Assembly (NCBI RefSeq): GCF_000237925.1
Contig: NC_031496.1
Coordinates: 5,191,340 to 5,255,339, forward strand
Reading direction: 5' to 3'
From: Schistosoma mansoni
Lineage: Eukaryota; Platyhelminthes; Trematoda; Strigeidida; Schistosomatidae
DNA: 64,000 nucleotides
Position 1 is the first letter of the stretch. Each line of letters begins with the position of its first letter. Positions 1 to 10,494 of the stretch are shown one piece after another. The notes beneath the pieces are model-generated. The model saw nothing but the letters and a program-made list of their open reading frames with translations, was not told where the DNA came from and ran no database searches. A program made the position numbers and the translations under genes.

Positions 1-1080
1 AGCCGAGCAATCTCCGCATTTGAGATGCTTTAGTTGAGATATGTTCAGAGAAGTTAAGACTGTCGGAGTAATGTACCCCAAGGTCAGTTACTGATGTCAG
101 TCTGAGCAGTGGGTTTTTGTTAAGTGTTAGTTTTAGTTTAAGTGACGTGTTACCAATACATAGCCAACCGCATTTCTCTGTGTTGAGCTCTAGCCCCCAG
201 CGTTTGCACCAGTCGTCTACTTTGTTGAGTTCATGTTGGATCGTTTGCATAGTACTACGTACATCACCAATGTCAGTTTTATAGATGACTTTTAAGTCAT
301 CAGCGTAGAGGTAGGTCTTACCTGTGGTAAAGCACTTGCATATATTGTTGATATAAATTATAAAGAGCAATGGACCCAAGACACTACCCTGCACAACACC
401 ACTGGTTATTGGTCGAGGCGTGGATGTTGTAGAGTTAAGCTTGGTTATTTGGTATCTGTTTGTGAGGAAAGACTTAATCCATTGCAATAGGGGGTTTATA
501 ATTCCAACTGACTGGAGTCTGTTGATTAGAAGATTATGGGGTACTTTATCAAAGGCTTTCTTTATATCGAAATAAAGTATAATCACTAGCTTTTTCTGGT
601 CACGTATGCGAGTAACCTCGTTGAAGAAGTCTATCAGACATGTACTACATGATCTTGTTCTAATGAAACCATGTTGTGTTGGGTCTATTAGTTCTTCCTT
701 AAGTAGGTGATCAGATAGTTGACTTTGTATCACTTTTTCCATTATGCGCAAAATAACTGGAGCGATATTTATAGGTCTGTAGTTTCCGACCAGGTTTCTC
801 GGTCCTGATTTGTGTTTGGGAAGAACATACGTTACCTTCCAGGCTTCAGGATATGTACCCGCCTCTAATGATAATGTGTATATTTTGAGCAATAACGTAT
901 GTATATCCGGCCCTGACATTTTATAGAGAATTGATGGTATATCATCGACACCAGAGCTCGCATTCGGGTTAAGGGTTTTGATGGCGTTATGTATACTTCT
1001 AATATCAAAGTTTATGGTGCTAATATAGCTTTTGCTTATGCATTTTATGTTAACATCTGGGGCATTAGATGTATATCCCG
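1..1080 (-). mobile_element. non-LTR retrotransposon (LINE, CR1/Jockey-like), reverse transcriptase region
   Basis: Read on the minus strand, a frame stays open from about 1080 to the window edge and translates as a LINE reverse transcriptase. Visible blocks in order are a PxxWK entry block, NYRPI, a FDIKKAFDKVPH block (first catalytic Asp), GVVQGSVLGPLLF, the catalytic YADD box (297-308) and a downstream DDWCKRWGL segment. The YADD tetrad is intact. The preceding open frame (1065-1595) is one base out of register and is broken by an N gap, so the element may be frameshifted or mis-joined. The ORF continues beyond base 1. The clade call rests on motif spacing, not on an alignment. Confidence 0.85.
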
Positions 1081-1595
1081 TTTTGTGAAAACCATTCACT
1101 TAGTAGTTCGCATATGACGGTNNNNNNNNNNNNNNNNNNNNNNNNNNNNNNNNNNNNNNNNNNNNNNNNNNNNNNNNNNNNNNNNNNNNNNNNNNNNNNN
1201 NNNNNNNNNNNNNNNNNNNNNNNNNNNNNNNNNNNNNNNNNNNNNNNNNNNNNNNNNNNNNNNNNNNNNNNNNNNNNNNNNNNNNNNNNNNNNNNNNNNN
1301 NNNNNNNNNNNNNNNNNNNNNCACAACGTGTGATGTGTGGGCTGTCAAATGATGTCGGGGTAGGCGTAGGGTGATTACTCTTATTTATATCTACAAGCGA
1401 GATGCAAGGTAGTGACAGGTCATGCCCAAGTACATGGTGCACGTCTAGTGTGGCTGTAGGAAGACCAGAGTATGATGCAGACTGATCAGTGTGTTTAGAA
1501 AGCTTCACATTATTCGCATGAGTGGTGGATTTAGATCTTTTGCACGTGCTATGAGCATCAGGAGAGATTATGTGTTTTTTAGATGACCTGGACAT
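1065..1595 (-). mobile_element. upstream part of the same LINE, interrupted by gap
   Basis: This open frame lies directly 5' of the RT region on the same strand. It is Ser/Thr/His-rich at its start, then contains a 200 N gap (1122-1321), and ends with a stop at 1065-1067 just where the RT frame begins one base out of register. It is most simply the region between endonuclease and RT of the same element; no domain can be named. Because the gap length is a placeholder, the frame through it has no meaning. Confidence 0.45.
1122..1321. other. assembly gap (200 N)
   Basis: Exactly 200 N. All five gaps in the window have this length, so the size is a placeholder. Confidence 0.99.
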
Positions 1596-2194
1596 TATTA
1601 GAAGTAATGTAAATATAAATTTTGTATTGGGTGAGCAGCGACTGTTATATCTTTACTTACTAGATGTGTAAAGTTCTATGGTAGAGTCAGATCAATATTT
1701 GCTAATAGCTAATATATTAACGTTAGTGAACGAGGAGAGGTGGACAGCGTGCGAGATAGTGAGCTTAATGTACTACGTCGAGTCACAGGATGGGGTGTCA
1801 AATTAATAGAGCCCTATCAGAAATAAAGTATTTTTTCACCAATAAATGTTGTTAAATTAGAAGGAAACACTAATAATAAGAAAAAGTATAACCACGTGAA
1901 AAAAAGTTACAACCTTCAGAATATATATATATATTCTAAGCTGGCTAGTAAACGTAGGAGCAGTGTCCCATGCTGAGTCAAAACGTGATCTGGTACAGAT
2001 GCATGACCGAAAGCCTTCAGTTAAACAAGTCCACTTAATCAACGTGGTCAGCATCCAATGTCGAACTTTTAGAAAGCTATTGATTTTGGGGAATTATTTA
2101 CAGCTACACTGGAATGACAGTGCGTTGTCGGAAAAACAGATTTGAATAGATACCATTCCAGTTCTAGTCATGTGTACTTCTAAACTGTGTACGA
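1596..2194. other. intergenic, no gene recognised
   Basis: AT-rich sequence with a short AT run near 1922-1935. A segment at about 1990-2035 loosely resembles one at 4107-4140 (GC-atgacc...ccttcag...gtcca), which suggests an old interspersed repeat. No coding exon was recognised. Confidence 0.5.
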
Positions 2195-2372
2195 ACATTG
2201 TAAGCAAGGTTGGATGATGACTAACAGTGAAATCCAGAAAGCATGCTTAGTCCCATTTGAGACTCGTCAGCTGGAGGTACCTGCATTCCAGAGTTGTTCA
2301 CCTCAGTTCCGTTCGCATGAAACGCCATCTCGTTATCTACTTTGCTACTGAGTCCAGATAGCCACTTCGCTT
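2195..2372 (-). repeat. Sm-alpha-like SINE, degenerate copy
   Basis: The reverse complement follows the same plan as the copy at 2525-2830: a tRNA-like head (tggctatctggactcagtag), then a hammerhead-like block with CTGACGAG and a helix II remnant. The GAAAC box is lost (reads TAAGC), so it should be inactive. Immediately to its right (2373-2512) is a 3' tail segment of the same family on the plus strand. Confidence 0.7.
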
Positions 2373-2512
2373 ACAATGCTTCTGACTTAAAGCAATCTCG
2401 CGGCAATCCGTGCAGGACGAACAACTGCCAATAAGAGGCCAATCAATTTCATTCCTGAACATCAGTGGGAGGACTCAAGTAAACAATACCAAGTGAATTT
2501 AAACTCTACCCT
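2373..2512 (+). repeat. Sm-alpha-like SINE, 3' tail fragment
   Basis: The segment starting cttacaatgctt matches the tail of the neighbouring copy (about 2700-2825), including the 'caatccgtgcaggacga' and 'ccaatcaatttcattcctgaacatca' stretches. Confidence 0.65.
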
Positions 2513-2524
2513 ATTGCACAAGCA

Positions 2525-2830
2525 AGTGGCTATCTGGATTCAGTAGCTAAGTGGATCACGCGATGGTATTTGAAGCGAACGGTACTGGGTTCGAGTCCCA
2601 GAGTGAACTTCAACTCTATGATACAGACACATTCATCTGACGGGTCCAAAAAGTGCGAAATGCGCATCCTGGATTCCATTGTTAACTCCCATCCATCTTT
2701 ACTTACAATGCTTGGGACTTAAGGCAGTATCAAGGCGATCCGCACGGGATGTAAATATGCCGATACGAGACTGATCAATTTCAGTCCTCAACATCAATGG
2801 GAAGATTCGAACAAACAATACAAACATGAA
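2525..2830 (+). repeat. Sm-alpha-like SINE with pol III promoter boxes and hammerhead domain
   Basis: The head carries a pol III A box (TAGCTAAGTGG, 2544-2554) and a B box (GGTTCGAGTCC, 2588-2598), followed by a hammerhead-ribozyme-like domain (2622-2683) and the family's 3' tail. This order (tRNA-related head, hammerhead, tail) is the known layout of schistosome Sm-alpha elements. It is the most complete copy in the window. Confidence 0.8.
2622..2683 (+). ncRNA. hammerhead ribozyme-like motif (type I) in SINE
   Basis: Order fits a type I hammerhead: CTGACGGG (consensus CTGANGAG, one change), helix II TCCAAAAAGTGC, GAAAT (consensus GAAAC), a minimal helix III, an ATC cleavage triplet (2666-2668) and then the conserved CTGGATTCCATTG strand of helix I. 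Two core changes mean activity is doubtful. Confidence 0.6.
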
Positions 2831-4663
2831 CACATACAGACATGTTTGCTAATTTCAAAAGCTACAAACATACAGATACACAAAACTATAGGAGAAACAA
2901 GTGTTTAAACACCACTGAGGGAACCTATTAACATTAATACCTGTTATGTTCTAAGAAGGTCATGTTATTTTTTGTGAAGTATCAGATTTTGTTGTTTTAT
3001 AATAAATTTAAATGTCAAGTTATACCAAAGAAAGCGTTAGATTGACTACAACATTGTAATGAAAAAGTGCTATGCTCATGAAACTAGTGCACATGATGAT
3101 TATGCACTAATTTCTTGTAAGTTATTGCTCGTCATTTTGTCGAAGTTTTTCTATGTCACCGATAAGGATAGCAAATTTTTGTATGGTAAAATGTTGCGGC
3201 TTGTTTGGGAGTTAAGCAAGTTTCAATCGTTATTTCAAGGACTGCAGTTAAACCTACTCATGATTGATAAGCTATGAACCAAGTACGGAGAAGAACGAAT
3301 GTATTTTGACTCAGAATGACAAAACGAACAGACAGTGTGACTGATGCAATTGTGCTGGTGCCATTAATCATAACGACAGCAAAATGTCCTATTAGGCTTT
3401 AATATAATCACTACTTAACTGAGTGTGAGATATTTATTGGTTTAACAAATTTTTTCTATGCTTTTCGGGTGTTCACCTCTTGCGACACTTTAAGCCGATT
3501 ATCATGACCATATACGGCAGAGATATGGATGCCTAACGAATAGAGTTAATGACATCAGGAAAACATTGTCATGATTAGTCTAAGCAACTCTATGAAGTTG
3601 TGAAGTACGGAAAAGCAAAAATAAGTAAGGTTGTTAGTTCTCAAGTGATCCGTAAATAACTAACAGATCATGCAACAAGGTACGAGTGTCACTTACTCTT
3701 CCATTATTTAGAAGTTTGAACCTATGAGATATAACAACTGAGTTGGTCAAGCAATTATATAGAGTTCATAACATTGCTGATTGATCACGGTTATTGAGGC
3801 TGAACGAACAAATGAACTGGATACCGAACAACTGTCTACTGAGGAACAACGATAAACATTTAACCTTGAATAAATATTCTATGACCTAAAGATGACACAG
3901 GTATTCGAAGTTTGACAACTTGACACGTAACACCTTTATAATCGAATTATATCGATCCAGTCAGATCGAAATTCGGAAGTGAAGGGATTCGAAGATGTAG
4001 TTGGAAACCTGTCGATACATCAGGAAGCGTTTGGTCAAAGCTGACTAGCAGTTGCAAAGTATGCGTAGCACAGCTTCCCCACTTGTGACCTGGTTGGGGT
4101 GCGTGACCAAGACCTTTCAGCTAGATGCGTCCAGTAAAACTACGGAAGTCCGCATCAATATCGAAGACCCAGAGAACTATTTATTTTGCGTATTAATTCA
4201 CAGCTACAGACTTCTTTCATACTGAATACGTTAATTTGATTCACTGAAAAACGAAAAGATGAATGAAAATTTTTTGAACACAGTCCGGTCTAAAGAAGAA
4301 ATACTATTTATCTAAAGGCAACGTTAGTAAAATTTTGTTACGACAGGAACTGCCTTGCATGGTCAGTGGAACATTGAAAGTACTACCGTACACGATATGG
4401 CCAAAAGCTTAACATGGAATTTATACTGTAATGTAAGATTTTGTATTATCTTAAAATCTTAATTACAATTTTCTTCCTTTTTATTTGGCTCTTAAGTTTC
4501 GGTGGAATTTTCGTACTTTCGATTTTGTTTATATCGTTCGTTCAACCATTGGGAGTCAAATTTCGTTTGCAAACTGTTCTAGGTGGATTTATGTTATACT
4601 TTAAGACTTTGTTCTTTATCAATAAAAAATGTTGTTTATCAATCTGTGATTAAATTGACAATA
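2831..4663. other. upstream region of SSBP, no gene recognised
   Basis: No coding exon was recognised. A small open frame at 4441-4653 encodes only a hydrophobic stretch from AT-rich DNA and ends just before the SSBP start codon; it is not convincing. The SSBP promoter or trans-splice site must lie here but no element can be pointed to with confidence. Confidence 0.5.
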
Positions 4664-4719
4664 ATGTATGGCAAGAACAAGTCGGTTGGGATCCCTTCTG
4701 ATGCTCAGTCTAAAGAGAA
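4664..4719 (+). CDS. SSBP: SSBP coding exon 1
   Basis: ATG at 4664-4666 begins [18 protein letters not shown], which parallels the family's short basic start followed by PSD-Q--REK. It ends with two bases of a Lys codon before the donor GTTAGT. Confidence 0.88.
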
Positions 4720-7700
4720 GTTAGTTAACAAATTCAGTTTATTGCTGTAGGTTGGCGGTATATGTTTACGAATATCTTGTGCATATTGGGGCACAAAAGA
4801 CAGCAAATTCTTTCCTGCAAGAGGTAATGTCTTCATAAGTAATGCAGTTGCTTAAGATTCGGTGGGACAAATCGATAAGCGTCGGTGAGCCACCTGGATT
4901 CTTACACTCATGGTGGAGGTGAGTTTGGTGCTTTTTCCTTACCTTGGTTAGTGTATTTTGGGATCTGTACAGTGCGGCTCCTGAAAGACGTGATACACAT
5001 GAGCACTCAAGTGAAGCCAAAGCATTCCACGACTATGTAAGCACTTTTATGACCTAACTCTAAAACCATAGGGTTTTGTGAATTCGGGTTACCCAAATGG
5101 CTTACCACATGTAAGTTCGACCATTTATCTATTGTTTTTTGTGTGTTCCTATTTTGGTTTTACCCTTGCCAGTCGGCGCCGTCGCTGATAACGTTATCAC
5201 GAAGTTTTTGTTACTGGATAAGTAATTTTCCCACAGTAATTTTCTCCTAGTTTGTCCCAGGTATTCTGCGCGTCACTGGTTTTTATACTATACACTAAAT
5301 GACCGTAAAGATCATTAAAGGCTCATGTCGGTACCTAGTGAGAATTTTGTTAGTGTCATTCTGATTATATTTAGACTGGAAGTAAACCGCTTGGTCGGGA
5401 ATGTCAGTCATACCCTCAGTGTTTTAAAAAGACGAAATATCGTTAAATCCCTGCCTCTTAGTAAACTGGTGTTTTTGTGATATCCGAAATGTTACAAACA
5501 TCTAATTCTTAGGGTAAATGTATTCTTTGTTATTTCAGTACCTCGGCGTAGTTTTGTATCTGTTACATTCCATCTAGGTGGATGGTTATCGTTGATTCAA
5601 GATCTTTAAGTGTTCACTAGCAAGTTAGTATATTCATCAATATAGGCAGGATAGGGGTGATTAATCATATTGTTTCGCTGTCAGCTGGTCAAGCCATATA
5701 TTACGTATACATGCATCTTGTCTTGTTAAACTTAACCATATAGTTTCGGCATTCCACATTCACCACTTATGTTAGACCAACACTTGTTGGCTCGGATACG
5801 CGTCTCTCAAACTCTCATATTCTCAGTACGACCCAGACTAACTAAATTTCTATGGTTTGAAGCCACTATAAGGAAACGGGTTCTCTTTCTCCTCATTCAC
5901 ACGAAAAGCATAAAAGTTATTTATGTGCTTGTACGTTTAAAACATGTATTGAACACAGCCATAGTTGTAGTTTAGCGCAAAAAAGTAATCAGTCGTTTCG
6001 ACAGCATCTATCTGAATGGTCATGTACAGATTCGTGTATTTAGTCAGAAGCTATGATTTAAATATATCGGTATTGTTAACCTTCATTAGTTTCACACCAT
6101 AACTGCTGTAATTGCTTGTTCCATCCCTAAATATCGACAGCCGCGCTTTACTCCTAAACCGTACTCCTTAAATGCGAATAACATCAGTGTAAGAACTATC
6201 AACAAAGATAATTCGACTAGCCGATTGGGAATTTCAAATAACAGCACTTTATTTGAAGTAAAGTCGGTACTTGATTCTGTTAATCGAGAAACAGTGCTAA
6301 AAAGTTATATTACATGACTAGAAACTCCCTGGTCAATAATTCGCTACTTGGTAATGTATGGCAAAGTTGTTATTTAAATTGTCTATGTTCAGCTGTATTT
6401 GTTCGAATCGTTTTTCTACATTTCATTCAAGTGTTTTGGATATGCCTATAGTAACAAACATTTTTTGCTATTATCCTGTCTATTTGAAGTGTGAACAGCC
6501 CTATGGATTGACAGAATCATTATTCAGATACATTTGATCGACTCAGTATTTTCCTCGTAGTTGGCTAAAAAAATGTTTTTCAAATGTACTCTACAACCAA
6601 AATTTCAAAAAAATCACCCCCTGACTTCTAGATTACATTTACATTAACTTATCAGGTATATGAGTATGAGTCAGTGTGTGGAGTCTAGTAACACTACCCG
6701 TTTGCCCAAAATATAGTGGTTGGAACTGGGTTCAAACCTGAAGTTAATTGGTTGAAAGCTGAATGCCTTATCGATTGTCGTTAATGTCGTAAGAGTAGGT
6801 TGTATGCGAGTTTATAATTATCTTGTAGGACAGTAACGTAAGAGTTAAGGCGTCCAATTTCCAGCCACTAAGTTCCAAGTTTAGGCCCAACTCCACGTAC
6901 TCCGATTTAAGAAACCGAGTAGTATCACTATCCCTAACATTTAGGTTGACTCATATCCAAGTTGTGTTTAGTCGAATTAAATTTAGGGACTATTACAAGA
7001 GTTTTATGTTAAATGTTCTTTCTGAATAAAATTTTTGAATACTTTGTATTATGGGACATTTTTGTGCATTTTGTCGTAACATCTCATGCTCTGATGTCAA
7101 TTTTTATTAGAAATGGATCTATCTTTCATTCAAGTCGATTTAATTAGATCTTATCTGATTTGACAGCCCAATCACCCTGTTATGTCTGGCCCCCCCAGTG
7201 TCAGTGGTCCTGGCGGAGCAGGACCGGGGATGCCTCCTCCCCTTGGACCCCCTGGCCCCGACCCGGTATCAATGAGACAAAGACCAACTGGACCACCGTT
7301 AATGACAGCCAGTGGTCTTCAAAACCCAGGACCTGGTTTACAAGGACCTTCACCTCATCATCCGTCAGTACGATTTCATCAGCCTGGTGCGGGTGGATAT
7401 CCAGGTATTCCTGTCGGTGGTAGTATGATTCCTCCACATGCAAATTTACTACCAGGTTCGGGTCCTTCACATCCCATGCACGGTAACCCTATGATGCCTC
7501 ATCATCACCCGCCTGGCGCCATTGTAGGCCACCCTCGTCCTAGGTGGATCGGTCCATCTATTCCACAACAGGCAGGTGGCCCTCCATGCCCTCCCCAACA
7601 AGGTGGTGGCCCTCCAGTTTGTTCAGGATCGGCTGGGCCAAATTCAGTATCGTCAGCTGGACCTGGAAGTGTCGGTCCGGGTTCGTGTGGAGGCAGTGGT

Positions 7701-10494
7701 ATAGTTCCTAGTCCCGGTCATCCTGGTACACCAACTCAACACGCTCCTCATCTTGCTGCTCCTAGTCCCATAAACAATCAGGTAAATTTTTAAATGTTCC
7801 AAATGCTGCCCTGAGTTGTTTTTTCAGGGTAAAATATTGTGACATCCCGTTTTCGAAAGACTAGAGCGATTATGTAATTATATTAATTTAGTGAAGTATG
7901 GGTGTTGAATGTACAATTTCTAGTGGTTCCTATTTGTCAGTCATTCGTATAGCTGTCCATAGTTCATGTAATGAATCAAGAAGTTCACAATGCTAACGGT
8001 CATATAAAATGAAGTAATGATTCCCCTAGCAGTTTTTCCATGTAATACATAAGGGGGTTATTACCCAGGACGTGCTGTTTAAAATACTAACTTAAGGTTA
8101 ATTATTTCCAGATTAATTTAGATTTATTTTTTGTGTCAGTGTAAAAGTTGGTTCAACCAAATAGTTAATGCATCAATATATAGCTTGGATGGACACAGGC
8201 TTCATGTGCAGTGATTCCGTTTTTATGGGAATGGAGATCGGACATAACAGAATTTGGTAGTTTAACAGTAATCAACATTATTAGACAAAAACACTTCAGT
8301 TCCTTTAGCCCACTTTCACAAAAAGATGGTCTTATTTGTACATGGTCCTACTAATTCTATAGGATCCAAAACTCAATACCCTCCGTCCGTATCTTATTTG
8401 TTATTAAGTGGGAACCGTAGTTAACCATTTTTAACCAGTTATCGAAATACAATTAAGGGTAAAATAATGAATTAGCTTAGCAATAGCTTACCCCTCGTAA
8501 ATAAGAGGTTTGAACCATACAAAGAACCATATAAAGCCCAAACCATCTGTTAAAATAGTACTGTTTTACTGGACGGTATACTTTTTGCCTTTCGTTGACT
8601 ATATTACTGTACATACACAAGTGTCCACCTACTACTTTCTGTATGATAACTTTTTTCAACTTCAGTCTAACGATCACCAGCCGTCTGGAGGTGGAATATC
8701 AGGCCATCCACATCATCCTACACCGCCACATTATATGGGTGGTCAACCACCACCACAACAACAAACACCACCTTCTTCAAATTCCTGTCTCCCTCCAGAA
8801 TATGCTGCAAGACCTTCTCCACATCTTGTTTTTAGTGGTGGAGGACCTGGCTCTACTCCTGATAACGGCATGTTTGGTACAGGTCCCGGCTGCAGTGACT
8901 CTGGATTACTTAATGGTTCTGTGGGCCCTCCTCGTAGCAGCGGAATGATGCCCCCTCCTCCCCCAGACTACTCAAGTGGCATGCCTTCTTCCACATCAAA
9001 CCCTTACCCACCCGGTTCTGATCTCAAAGCCTCGCCATTACATGGTGGTCCTGGAATGGGTTGTGACATGGTAAGTCCAGCTGGAGGTCCTCCCCCGTTG
9101 ATGCCCTCTGATTACCCTTCCGGCAACGGTCCTGGTGGTAACGGACCAGGACAAAGCAGCAGTGGGTTCCCAGGAGATTCTGTTATGATGATGCCTCCGC
9201 CACAGCAGCAAAGTGTTTTGCAACAACATATGGGTGGTGGACCACAAGGCCAAGCCCCGCCTCCTCCTCAGTACGTTCCTTCTGGGGGTCAGCACTCAGG
9301 GTCAGGTGGGGGTCCCCCGTCGTCCATGCAGTCTGTTTGCGGTGGATCTAATCCTAGTCCAGCTGGCGGTCCGGGTTCTGTGCAGTTTCCAGTAAGTTTC
9401 TATGGTTACCATCCCTATTCAGACTAAGTTTGGTCTTTTTGCACAGCACTGAGTTTTTTTATTACGCAGTCAGTTGTGATGAAATATATCGAATCAGATT
9501 GAGCTTCTTACTGTCTAACGTCGTGTTACAAGTATTTGGCTATGTTGTACATTTTTGGTCACGCTTATGTCTTAGTAGCTTTGTGTAGCGATGGCTATAA
9601 TGTTTGAGCTTTCGAGCTTTAGTCACCAAGTTTAAATCTCGCTCCTAGTTTGATTTAGGCAATCACGTAGTATCACTAGCTTCCGTATTTAAAATGTTGC
9701 TCGAAGCACACAATTCTGTACCGAGAGAGGTAGATGCAAACAGTAGCCCCACCCACTCATCACTACATTTGAGCATTATAAATAGTTGTGAAGGGCTTGG
9801 TATACCTGGAGCTTCAAAAATTTTTTCACTAAATTTCCGAATCTGTCAACAAGTCAGTTTTCTGTTTGGAATTTCTCCCGCCTTGGGATCCTGGTAGTTA
9901 GGATGTAAGGTGTAGGAGTCAACAGAACTCTTAATTACTGTTCATGGTTTTTTTTACTGTAGTTCATCCTGGAGAGATGTTTATAAGATGTGTTCGTAAA
10001 ATAACGGGATGCTCATTTCGAGACTAGTTGGCATTTGAAAAACCTCAAATTTACTACGTAAATATGTAGAGTTAACGCATTAGCTGAAACATCCTTGGTT
10101 CATTGATAAATACACCTAGGTAGCATAGATATGAGAATTAAACCAATATTCCCTTACTTTCACACCCCAAGATTACATAGTAATGACAATAATAGTACTA
10201 TACGCATCTCTAAAATCACCGTAGTAAAAATGCATCGAGAAATTCCTCATATTCTAAGGGTCAAGAAAAGTAATGTTTTAGCTCAAGCGACAGCCACTTA
10301 ATGTATATAAGCTCAGTGTATGGTTAAGCACATTTCCTAGGGTTTTAGCGTGTGTACAATCAGGTTCTATATTGCGTTAAAATTTAATGAAGCTGTCTGT
10401 AATTTTTTAAATTATTACCCACAAATTGACTATGATATTGTGATTCACTTTTTCTGCGTTCCAGCAAGAATATTCGTTCAGTCAAATGTCCTAA
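4664..10494 (+). CDS. SSBP: single-stranded DNA-binding protein SSBP/SSDP (whole gene, 7 coding exons)
   Basis: Orthologue of animal SSBP2/3/4 (Drosophila Ssdp), a nuclear protein that stabilises LDB1/CHIP-LIM transcription complexes. The N-terminal 92 residues, from four exons, match the LisH/LUFS domain closely: the family's REKLAxYVYEYL block reads [12 protein letters not shown], then [28 protein letters not shown] and [12 protein letters not shown]. Exons: 4664-4719, 4751-4823, 4857-4918, 4952-5036, 7167-7781, 8666-9391, 10465-10494. All junctions are GT-AG and in phase, total 1647 nt (548 aa). Human SSBPs have roughly 360-390 aa, so the Pro/Gly/Met-rich tail is longer here. The first three introns are 31-33 nt; the others 2130, 884 and 1073 nt. 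A further small phase-0 exon inside the 5037-7166 intron cannot be excluded. Confidence 0.9.
4751..4823 (+). CDS. SSBP: SSBP coding exon 2 (LisH part)
   Basis: Acceptor CTGTAG, donor GTAATG. The first base completes the Lys codon; the exon then encodes [18 protein letters not shown], the LisH helix pair. The 31 nt intron before it (4720-4750) is at the lower size limit for spliceosomal introns. Confidence 0.9.
4857..4918 (+). CDS. SSBP: SSBP coding exon 3
   Basis: Encodes [20 protein letters not shown], a near-verbatim match to the family block. Acceptor CTTAAG, donor GTGAGT; flanked by 33 nt introns on both sides. Confidence 0.9.
4952..5036 (+). CDS. SSBP: SSBP coding exon 4 (end of LUFS domain)
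   Basis: Encodes [18 protein letters not shown] and [10 protein letters not shown], the most conserved stretch of the family. It ends in phase 0 at donor GTAAGC. Confidence 0.92.
5037..7166 (+). other. SSBP intron 4
   Basis: 2130 nt intron in phase 0. Around 6830-6945 there is a tRNA-like or SINE-like fragment ending in the 'gtagtatcactatccctaac' phrase, which recurs in similar form at 9670-9682 and 56925-56937. A possible 5' extra SSBP exon was looked for by eye and not found. Confidence 0.6.
7167..7781 (+). CDS. SSBP: SSBP coding exon 5 (Pro/Gly-rich)
   Basis: Acceptor TTTGACAG, donor CAG/GTAAAT; 615 nt, exactly 205 codons, phase 0 at both ends. Pro, Gly, Met and His-rich, with repeated GPG, PPG and GGP motifs typical of the SSBP activation region. 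Its GC content is clearly higher than the flanking introns. Confidence 0.82.
7782..8665 (+). other. SSBP intron 5
   Basis: 884 nt, AT-rich, no repeat recognised. The open frame that runs from 8510 into the next exon is intron read-through, since a good acceptor (TTTTTTCAACTTCAG) precedes 8666. Confidence 0.7.
8666..9391 (+). CDS. SSBP: SSBP coding exon 6 (Pro/Gly-rich)
   Basis: 726 nt, 242 codons, phase 0 at both ends. Acceptor TTCAACTTCAG, donor CA/GTAAGT at 9392. The product is Pro/Gly/Ser-rich with [19 protein letters not shown] and poly-Gly stretches, continuing the low-complexity tail. Confidence 0.82.
10465..10494 (+). CDS. SSBP: SSBP last coding exon (9 residues)
   Basis: After a strong acceptor (ACTTTTTCTGCGTTCCAG) the phase-0 frame reads QEYSFSQMS and stops at 10492-10494. 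This resembles the conserved YSPSMTMSV-type C-terminus of animal SSBPs. Competing phase-0 acceptors downstream (11252, giving QHRIL; about 11483, giving VNVRQQ) have good splice sites but no family resemblance. Confidence 0.65.
   Translation, partial: QEYSFSQMS

Noticed and set aside
4766-5020. 84-codon open frame on -
   Set aside because: Antisense shadow of SSBP exons 2 to 4.
8510-8665. Upstream part of the open frame leading into SSBP exon 6
   Set aside because: Sequence is AT-rich intron, and a strong acceptor at 8664-8665 restores phase with exon 5.
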